Below the pieces are notes generated by a model. It was not told where the DNA came from. It saw only the letters and a list, made by a program, of their open reading frames with translations, and did not search any database. Source: Lentisphaera sp. (GTDB lineage Bacteria; Verrucomicrobiota; Lentisphaeria; Victivallales; GWF2-50-93). From it: a stretch of DNA of 20,334 nt. The position numbers and the translations under genes were made by a program. The stretch lies in contig DYMC01000018.1 in the NCBI GenBank assembly GCA_020721745.1, positions 1-20,334 on the forward strand, in the 5' to 3' direction. Below are positions 15,411-20,334 of the stretch, piece by piece; within the stretch, counting starts at the first letter, position 1; each line of letters starts with the position of its first letter.

Positions 15411-16288
15411 CGCATCTTCCTCTCCCGCATACGGAAAAACCTCATCAGCGGCTTCACGAAGTCCTCGGAGCATTCAATGTCTATCAGATCCACATTTGCC
15501 TTGAGGCAGGTGGTCTTGTTCCTGGCGTGGATATCCTTCGCGGCATCCGCGAATTTCGCAAGATTCGACATTGACGAGGCGCGGAACAGGGCCGCCCGTC
15601 CGGACTCCGAATCCTCCATCTCGATGTCGGGGCAGAGCGGCAGAGCCGTCTCGGTCTTGTCCAGTATCCTTATGGCTATCAGGTCGTGCCTCCTCGAGAC
15701 TGAACGCAGCGCCTTCGAAAAGTCCTTCTCATCGAGAAGATCGCTTATCAGAAAAATCACCGAGCGCTTCTTCAGGAGCTTCATCATCGAGCCGAGAGCC
15801 GCCTTGATGTCAGTCCCGGATCCAGGATATCTCCTGGCGAGCAGTTCCCTTATCAGGCGCATGCCGTGGGGCTTGCCCGACTTCGGCGGAAGGAAGAACT
15901 CGTTCCTGTCGGTGAAGAAGAGAAGTCCGACCTTGTCGTGGTTGCGTATCGCGCTGAAGGTGAGCAGGGCGCCGATCTCGACGGCGCGGCTCATCTTGGT
16001 CCTCTCTCCGCTCCCGAAAGATGTGGATGCCGACGCATCCACCGCAAGCACAACGTTCAGCTCCCGCTCCTCGATGTATTTTTTTATGTGCGCGACCCCG
16101 GTGCGGGCGGTGACGTTCCAGTCTATGTCCCTGGCATCGTCGTCCTCGGTGTATTCGCGCACCTCGTCGAATTCGATACCGCGCCCCTTGAAGACGCTGT
16201 GGTAGGCGCCGGCGGTGAGTTCGTCAACCGTCCGCCGGGTCCTTATCTCTATCTTCTTGACCTGGGCTATGAGTTCTCTCGGAAGCAT
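15407..16288 (-). CDS. DUF58 domain protein
   Basis: 293 residues, soluble. The DUF58 signature GRGIEFDEVREYTEDDDARDIDWN begins near residue 36 (shown here in part: GIEFDEVREY, DIDW). It is followed by a VWA-like fold with VDASAST (83-89), a degenerate metal-binding DxSxS, and a later ISDLLDE. DUF58 proteins are the standard partner of MoxR ATPases. The ATG at 16288 lacks a convincing Shine-Dalgarno sequence (CCACCC precedes it), and another heptad tract begins 7 nt upstream. It couples by ATGA to the BatD-like gene. A 289-nt repeat-rich spacer separates it from moxR, unusual for this operon. A palindrome copy (15549-15559) encodes AKFA. Confidence 0.92.
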   Translation of the reverse strand: MLPRELIAQVKKIEIRTRRTVDELTAGAYHSVFKGRGIEFDEVREYTEDDDARDIDWNVTARTGVAHIKKYIEERELNVVLAVDASASTSFGSGERTKMSRAVEIGALLTFSAIRNHDKVGLLFFTDRNEFFLPPKSGKPHGMRLIRELLARRYPGSGTDIKAALGSMMKLLKKRSVIFLISDLLDEKDFSKALRSVSRRHDLIAIRILDKTETALPLCPDIEMEDSESGRAALFRASSMSNLAKFADAAKDIHARNKTTCLKANVDLIDIECSEDFVKPLMRFFRMRERKMR

Positions 16289-16294
16289 GGGTGG

Positions 16295-16343
16295 ATCTGG
16301 TATTTGATATTTGAAACTCGATACTTGAAATTAGTAATTTGAC
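16295..16343. repeat. Degenerate heptanucleotide tract, consensus ATTTGAW
   Basis: Seven 7-nt units (atctggt, atttgat, atttgaa, actcgat, acttgaa, attagta, atttgac) lie immediately upstream of the DUF58 start. The unit resembles that of the 14377 tract read on the other strand. Confidence 0.65.
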
Positions 16344-16467
16344 AATTGGTTAAAGCGTTCAGCGTTTTTAAATTTTGTTATTCGGATTTCGGATTTAGTA
16401 AATAGGGGGTTTTGGTGATTAGGATTTTAGGGCTTAGCTCCCCCATTCTCCGGTTCTCCCCTTCTGA
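16344..16467. other. Non-coding spacer, no gene seen
   Basis: Part of the 289-nt gap between moxR and DUF58. It is AT-rich on the left, with two adjacent TTCGGAT units at 16381-16394, and turns pyrimidine-rich near 16437. I see no credible reading frame, promoter or terminator in it. Confidence 0.6.
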
Positions 16468-16572
16468 ACCCTACGCCCTACGCCTTACGCCCTAACCCCC
16501 CCTTCATCCTGCATCCTGAATCTTGTATCCTTTCACTCTCACTTTCACTTTTAGTCTTTAGCCTTCAGCCTT
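16468..16572. repeat. Composite heptanucleotide tract, 15 units in one register
   Basis: Units of 7 nt run in one register for 105 nt while the unit itself drifts: GCCCTAC-type (16468-16495), a C7 (16496-16502), TGNATCC-type (16503-16530), TTTCACT-type (16531-16551), TAGCCTT-type (16552-16572). The tract ends 5 nt before the moxR stop codon at 16578. It is strongly pyrimidine-rich on the plus strand. Confidence 0.8.
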
Positions 16573-16577
16573 TCGAC

Positions 16578-17600
16578 TTATGGTGTTCTCAGCTCGTCGA
16601 GGATTCTGCTTATCAGCGATGCGGAGTCCATGTCCTCCGCCTCCGCCTCGTATGACAACATTATCCTGTGCCTGAGTATGTCGTGGGCGACACTTTTGAC
16701 ATCCTGCGGGACCACATAGGCTCTTCCATCCATGAAGGCGGCGGCCTTGGCAGCCAGGGTCATCATTATCCCGGCTCTCGGGGACGCTCCGAACTGTATG
16801 AGGCTGTCCAGGAAGTCCAGCTTCGCCTCGGACTGGCGCGACGACAGCTTCTGGCGCAGGCCCGGCCGTGTGGATATGACGATGTCGAGGATGTAGTCGG
16901 TTATCTTCTCGTCCAGGTATATCTTGTCCACCCACTTCTTTGCGTTCTCGATGTTGTCCAGGCTCGCCACCGCCAGGGCGGAGAGGTCGATCTCCGGATG
17001 CGACATGCGGTTGATTATGCTCCGTTCCTCCTCCCTGTCCGGGTATCCGATTTCAATCTTGAACATGAATCTGTCCACCTGAGCCTCCGGCAGCGGATAT
17101 GTGCCCTCCTGCTCGATAGGGTTTTGAGTCGCCATCACCAGAAATGGCATCGGAACCTTGTGGAGCTTCCCGGCTATGGTCACCTGCTTTTCCTGCATGC
17201 ACTCGAGAAGGGCGCTCTGGACTTTCGCCGGTGCGCGGTTTATCTCGTCCGCAAGGACTATGTTCGCGAAGACCGGCCCGGTCTTCACCGAGAAAGTCTG
17301 CGTCTGCTGGTTGTAGATGTTCGTGCCGACCAGGTCCGACGGGAGCAGGTCCGGAGTGAACTGTATCCTCGAGAAGGAAGCGTCCAGCGCGCCGGCGAGA
17401 GTCTTGACCGCCATGGTCTTGGCCAGACCTGGCAATCCCTCGATGAGCAGATGCCCGTCGGCTATCAGCGCCATGACAAGCCTGTTCACGAGGCGCTCCT
17501 GCCCCACGATTATCCTTCCGATTTCGGTCTTCAGGGGCGCAATGAATGACGAAGCCTCTTTTATCCTCGCCTGCAGTTCGTTCAGCTGATTCTTTTCCAT
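16578..17600 (-). CDS. moxR: MoxR-family AAA+ ATPase
   Basis: 340 residues, the usual length. Walker A GLPGLAKT (55-62), Walker B IVLADE (114-119), the family block NRAPAKVQSALLECMQE, sensor ATQNPIEQEGTYPLPEAQ with DRFMF, and the helical lid with SPRAG near residue 275. MoxR ATPases act as cytosolic chaperones that use ATP to mature or insert cofactors into partner complexes together with VWA proteins. It is first in the moxR-DUF58-BatD-batA set. AAGGAG (17608-17613) stands 7 nt before the ATG. I could not find a strong promoter between it and the divergent GT2 gene. No palindrome copy occurs in this gene. Confidence 0.95.
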   Translation of the reverse strand: MEKNQLNELQARIKEASSFIAPLKTEIGRIIVGQERLVNRLVMALIADGHLLIEGLPGLAKTMAVKTLAGALDASFSRIQFTPDLLPSDLVGTNIYNQQTQTFSVKTGPVFANIVLADEINRAPAKVQSALLECMQEKQVTIAGKLHKVPMPFLVMATQNPIEQEGTYPLPEAQVDRFMFKIEIGYPDREEERSIINRMSHPEIDLSALAVASLDNIENAKKWVDKIYLDEKITDYILDIVISTRPGLRQKLSSRQSEAKLDFLDSLIQFGASPRAGIMMTLAAKAAAFMDGRAYVVPQDVKSVAHDILRHRIMLSYEAEAEDMDSASLISRILDELRTP

Positions 17601-17607
17601 AATTTGG

Positions 17608-17613
17608 CTCCTT
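17608..17613 (-). promoter_or_regulatory. Ribosome binding site of moxR
   Basis: AAGGAG on the minus strand, 7 nt from the ATG at 17600, fixes the moxR start. Confidence 0.75.
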
Positions 17614-17708
17614 GATGTATATTACCCTCCGTACTTGACCCATGGCCGCGCGCATCGAGCCTTGGCCCGAACCAATTTGACAGCTATTCTAGCCTTTTGT
17701 TTCATAAT

Positions 17709-18845
17709 ATGAAATCTGGATTCGATAAATATCGTGAAAAGTTCTCGCTGGCGCGGGAGTATAATATCCCGCACGGACATGCCAAATCCGCATGCGCCGT
17801 GGTCGTTCCGGCATGCAGGGAGAGCAAGTATCTGCCTGCGACGCTCCGGAGCCTGTCGGCCAACGACCGCAACCTCCTCGCCAGGACATGCGTGATCGTG
17901 GTGGTGAACCGTCCCCGGGGGAGGGACGACGATGCGGAGACCATTCGCGACAACATGGAGACTATACGCTGGCTCCGGAACGACGCACCGTCCGGCCTCG
18001 ACACGCTTCTTGTCTCAGGCAAGGACGGGAATTCCGATCTCGTCCTGGACGGTGGGGTTGGCAAGGCGAGGAAGATAGGGATGGACATTGCCCTGGAGAT
18101 GCTTTCCGGCGAACCATCGTCCTTCATCGCCTCGCTTGATGCCGACACGACTGTCGAGCCGGATTATTTGTCGAGCCTCTTCGGATTTTTCGCGTCCGGA
18201 AAGGCCGATGCCGCCGTGCTAGGATATTCGCACCGCAGGGATGCATGCCCTGCCGCCGCCGAGGCGATGGAGACATATGAGAGATATCTGGAGAACTACG
18301 TTGAAGGTCTCAGGCGCGCAGGCTCGCCCTATGCCTTCCACACCGTAGGCTCGGCAATGGCGTTCACCGCCGAGGCCTACGTCAGGGCGGGTGGCATGAA
18401 GATCAGGAAGGGCGGAGAGGATTTCTACTTTCTACAGGCGCTCCGGAAAACCGCTTCCATTGCTGGAATCAAGAAAATACTCGTCCATCCGTCGGGAAGA
18501 CTGTCCGACAGGGTCCCGTTCGGGACCGGCCCCGCCCTGAAAAAAATAATGGCCGGAGAAAAGATCATCTCCCACAATCCCATGGTCTTCACATCGCTCG
18601 GGAAACTCCTGTCGTCGTCGAAAAATCTCTGCGAAAATCGCAACCCGGACATTACGGTCTGGCTGGAGTGCCTCGAGGAGGAGGCCATGGAATTCCTGCT
18701 CCGGAACAATTTCCCCGAGCAATGGCCGAAGATAGCGCGGAACTGTCCGGACAGCGCGGGAAAACGCATCGAGGCATTCCACAGATGGTTCGACGCCTTC
18801 CGCACCCTCAAGTTCATACACTTCTGCGAAAATCGCGCCAAGTAA
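17709..18845 (+). CDS. Cytosolic GT2-family glycosyltransferase
   Basis: 378 residues, no membrane helix. A GT-A fold starts with VVVPACRE (31-38); the metal-binding DxD is LDADTT (143-148, D144 and D146); GGEDFYF (235-241) supplies the acidic acceptor-side motif. GVGKARKIGMD (116-126) fits the loop before the DxD in this family. The C-terminal 100 residues are helical and unassigned. It would transfer a sugar from a nucleotide donor to an unknown acceptor. Start: an in-frame TTG at 17697 is possible, but the ATG at 17709 is preferred; it lies in a perfect palindrome (17700-17714). No clear ribosome-binding site is seen. It is divergent from moxR. Two palindrome copies (18630-18642, 18825-18837) encode CENR, the second four codons from the stop. 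Confidence 0.85.
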   Translation: MKSGFDKYREKFSLAREYNIPHGHAKSACAVVVPACRESKYLPATLRSLSANDRNLLARTCVIVVVNRPRGRDDDAETIRDNMETIRWLRNDAPSGLDTLLVSGKDGNSDLVLDGGVGKARKIGMDIALEMLSGEPSSFIASLDADTTVEPDYLSSLFGFFASGKADAAVLGYSHRRDACPAAAEAMETYERYLENYVEGLRRAGSPYAFHTVGSAMAFTAEAYVRAGGMKIRKGGEDFYFLQALRKTASIAGIKKILVHPSGRLSDRVPFGTGPALKKIMAGEKIISHNPMVFTSLGKLLSSSKNLCENRNPDITVWLECLEEEAMEFLLRNNFPEQWPKIARNCPDSAGKRIEAFHRWFDAFRTLKFIHFCENRAK

Positions 18846-18868
18846 AGTATGTTTTGTCCAGGCATTGT

Positions 18869-18892
18869 CCCGTTTTTCGTGCGAAAAACGGG
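18869..18892. terminator. Hairpin after the GT2 gene
   Basis: CCCGTTTTTC (18869-18878) pairs with GAAAAACGGG (18883-18892) around GTGC. It lies 23 nt beyond the GT2 stop and shares its arms with the hairpin at 9974-10001. No U-run follows, so terminator function is likely by position only. Confidence 0.55.
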
Positions 18893-18939
18893 TTGAAAAA
18901 CAAAAGATCGTATTGCAATGCCATAATCTTATTTGCTAA

Positions 18940-18967
18940 ATTCGCGGCTTAGTATATCTTAGCGAAT
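18940..18967. other. Short inverted repeat ATTCGC...GCGAAT
   Basis: Six-base arms at 18940-18945 and 18962-18967 enclose a 16-nt AT-rich spacer with a CTTAG direct repeat. It may be a small operator or nothing; the rest of 18893-19005 shows no other signal. Confidence 0.25.
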
Positions 18968-19005
18968 GTTCTTTTGAAAATTCAACGGCGGAAGCCCAAT
19001 ATTAG

Positions 19006-19032
19006 CCACAAAAGGCACAGAAGGCACAAAAG
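19006..19032. repeat. 9-nt tandem repeat (CCACAAAAG), left border of RHS patch
   Basis: Three 9-nt units: CCACAAAAG, GCACAGAAG, GCACAAAAG. It is preceded by TTAG, giving TTAGCCAC, the same opening as the repeat at 20251-20280. RHS homology begins right at its end. Confidence 0.7.
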
Positions 19033-19633
19033 TATTTTTCAATGACATTCTGGGGACTTCGCTTGGCACATTCAGCACTCATCATTCAGCATTCAGCGCT
19101 ATTGACCGCACTTCTTTCGGCGAAGCCGATCCTTCTGTTCCCGAAAGCGAAGCTTTCTTTACCGGGAAGCCAATGCTTCACGGTATCGGCTACGCCTTCC
19201 TCTTCAGAAATTACAGAGCAGAAACTGGCAAATGGATGTCTTCTGACCCGCTGGGATACCCGGATGGCTGGAACAATCTGGCGTATTGCGGGAATGCGGC
19301 GACAAGTGGTCTGGATCCACTGGGATTGGCGTGGGAAGCTGATATTGCTGGAACGTATGCGAACAGAGCAGTAAGAGGGCTTCACACACCTGGAAAAATC
19401 ATGAACGCAATTGTACGAAATTATACTTTACCCTGACCTGTACGTTTTCTGATTACGTTGACTGGAATAGTTTTAGCGAACTTGCAACAGAAGGTTATTT
19501 CCATGATGTTTACAGTTGGCTGGCTGGAATTCCAGAAATAGCTGCGGATATATTTTTTGATAAAACTTGCCTCGCCTCATTTGGCGTTAAAACAACATGG
19601 ATGAAAAAAATTAGTGGAGATTGTCCGGAATGA
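19032..19633 (+). pseudogene. Orphan RHS-repeat C-terminal tip with a frameshifted tail
   Basis: The frame ending at 19436 has no start codon but reads as the end of an RHS core: VFFNDILGTSLG, then TSFGEA, FFTGKP, GIGYAFLFRNYR, ETGKWMSSDPLGYPDG, LAYCGN and DPLGL, the hallmark just before the variable tip. After about 35 further residues it hits a stop. A second open frame (19343-19633) carries the natural-looking remainder, including SDYVDWNSF, YSWLAGIPEIAADIFFD and a terminal ISGDCPE. The two join only if one base is added or lost between roughly 19343 and 19433. RHS tips are often polymorphic toxins; I do not recognise this one. With no 5' part, it is a broken or silent cassette, unless the frameshift is an assembly error. 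Confidence 0.75.
19069..19096. repeat. Four heptanucleotide units (CATTCAG) inside the RHS fragment
   Basis: CATTCAG, CACTCAT, CATTCAG, CATTCAG in one 7-nt register. They lie in the RHS frame between the NDILG and TSFGE blocks. Confidence 0.6.
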
Positions 19634-20148
19634 ATAAGGAAAAACGGGAAAAATTATTTATCTGGTTTTTAATAATAAGTGTTGTTTCTATAGTTCCTTT
19701 GCTTCTATTTTCTGGATTTGCAATGAGAGCATTTCGATCGACATATAAATTTGCAGGAAATATCTCAAATATTACTACGATTAAATCAGAAAAAATATCA
19801 AATAGATCAGCAAAAAAACTTTTGGTGGATTTTATTCCGGTGTCAGCCAAAGATATCCATTACGAAGTTCGTCCATATCATACAAGTTTGGAAGCAGAAT
19901 TCTCAATAAATGAAAATGATTTTCAGGATTGGATACGCCATAAACAAATGACCTGGAACTTGGAAAGAGAGGGCGATGACGCTGGCACATCACGCCAAAA
20001 TGGCAACGCGAAGGGGATTAATCCTGCCGTTAATCCCTTTATCTACCGCTACAAAGGCAACAATTATCCATATACGGCTAAAATACGGATACACTATGAA
20101 AAAGAAGATCAACTTTGTTCTATAAAATATTCATGTGGAACGTGGTAA
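19630..20148 (+). CDS. Membrane-anchored protein downstream of RHS tip, possible immunity protein
   Basis: 172 residues from the ATG at 19630, which overlaps the stop of the RHS tail (ATGA). An in-frame TTG at 19621 is a weaker start. A lysine-rich N-terminus (MNKEKREK) leads into one membrane helix (about 9-31); the rest is soluble and would face outward, with two Cys near the end (CSIKYSC). I recognise no family. The gene is clearly AT-rich compared with the rest of the window, a sign of transfer. Position directly after an RHS toxin-type tip, with coupled translation, is where cognate immunity genes normally stand; this is inference from context. A local GC-richer insert with an 8-bp inverted repeat lies at 20014-20037. 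Confidence 0.65.
   Translation: MNKEKREKLFIWFLIISVVSIVPLLLFSGFAMRAFRSTYKFAGNISNITTIKSEKISNRSAKKLLVDFIPVSAKDIHYEVRPYHTSLEAEFSINENDFQDWIRHKQMTWNLEREGDDAGTSRQNGNAKGINPAVNPFIYRYKGNNYPYTAKIRIHYEKEDQLCSIKYSCGTW
20014..20037. repeat. 8-bp inverted repeat inside the last ORF
   Basis: GGGATTAA (20014-20021) and TTAATCCC (20030-20037) flank an 8-nt loop. It encodes KGINPAVNPF and coincides with a short GC-richer stretch (about 19975-20040) in an AT-rich gene. Confidence 0.5.
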
Positions 20149-20250
20149 GTCAAGTTCGAATAGGTGCCAAACATACTTTTTTGCTTTTTCGTTTGCGAAA
20201 ATCGCAATTCATAGTAATTTTCTCTCATGGTCGCGATAAATACAAAATTT

Positions 20251-20280
20251 TTAGCCACGAATTACACGAATGGACACGAA
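20251..20280. repeat. TTAGCCAC-type repeat, right border of RHS patch
   Basis: TTAGCCACGAA opens three CACGAA units at 20256, 20265 and 20275 (spacing 9 and 10). It resembles the repeat at 19002-19032 in opening and orientation. Confidence 0.6.
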
Positions 20281-20288
20281 AAATGGAG

Positions 20289-20307
20289 GGACGCGCTTGC
20301 CGCGTCC
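20289..20307. other. GC-rich hairpin near right edge
   Basis: GGACGCG (20289-20295) pairs with CGCGTCC (20301-20307) around CTTGC. It may be a terminator or part of another intergenic repeat; the window ends soon after. The rest of 20149-20334 has no gene that I can see. Confidence 0.4.
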
Positions 20308-20334
20308 AGATTCGGTTTCTATCGGTGAATCGCG

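Larger units (their letters stand above)
3525..20206. repeat. Highly iterated palindrome GCGAWWWTCGC, 19 copies
   Basis: Full 13-mers TGCGAWWWTCGCA start at 3525, 3804, 4094, 4922, 5620, 9694, 11109, 11938, 14749, 14835, 15327, 18630 and 20194. Six more copies keep the 11-nt core but vary at an outer base: cores at 6776, 8536, 10729, 13688, 15549 and 18826. The centre is always AAA/TTT (12 copies) or AAT/ATT (7 copies). Only the copy at 20194 lies between genes. None occurs before 3525 or in moxR. A near miss with centre ACT-type (GCGACTTTCGC) is at 12417-12427. Confidence 0.9.

Noticed and set aside
14377..16572. CRISPR array
   Set aside because: The repeats are 7-nt tandem units without unique spacers, and no cas gene is present.
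17677..17682. TTGACA as the -35 box of the GT2 gene promoter
   Set aside because: The only TATAAT-like hexamer downstream (CATAAT) is too far (20 nt) and would start transcription at or after the ATG. A weaker pair, TTGGCC/TATTCT (17662-17690), is possible but not convincing.
1..20334. tRNA or rRNA genes
   Set aside because: I scanned the gaps by eye for tRNA arms and rRNA-like blocks and saw none; a dedicated tRNA search would settle it.

Overview
The window looks like bacterial chromosome of about 55-58% GC, dense with genes. I infer a member of the PVC group, perhaps near Lentisphaerota/Verrucomicrobiota. The reasons are a MurA with Asp at the catalytic Cys position, a MoxR/DUF58/BatD-like/BatA operon, a HexD-type GH20 enzyme, and an RHS tip fragment whose wording resembles RHS proteins I associate with that group. 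Placement is an inference and not firm.

Layout. 1-2292 (minus): a processive-type GT2 glycosyltransferase, cut by the left edge, behind a small membrane/coiled-coil protein. 2440-6376 (plus): a tightly coupled trio of B12-binding-type radical SAM enzyme, GT39/ArnT-like membrane glycosyltransferase and UbiA-like prenyltransferase, joined by ATGA stop/start overlaps. 6377-6663: no gene, but a stretch that folds into long helices just before larB. 6664-9883 (plus): larB overlapping mutS. 10044-13158 (minus): a GH20-like hexosaminidase and murA, 1 nt apart, behind a readable sigma70-type promoter. 13339-17600 (minus): moxR, DUF58, BatD-like and batA. 17709-18845 (plus): a cytosolic GT2 glycosyltransferase. 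19006-20280: an AT-rich accessory patch with a broken RHS tip, a coupled membrane-anchored ORF, and related TTAGCCAC-type repeats on both sides.

Three genome-scale patterns stand out. (1) A short palindrome, GCGAWWWTCGC, occurs 19 times by my reading, 18 of them inside genes, where it imposes recurring tetrapeptides (AKIA, AIFA, AKFA, ANFA, CENR). (2) Tracts with a strict 7-nt period but unrelated unit sequences sit in or beside the moxR-bat operon and in the RHS fragment. (3) A hairpin with arms CCCGTTTTTC/GAAAAACGGG recurs after mutS and after the second GT2 gene.

Functionally most of the window concerns the cell envelope: glycan polymerisation, lipid-linked glycosylation, peptidoglycan precursor synthesis, hexosaminidase and a MoxR/VWA assembly system. 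mutS and larB are the exceptions.
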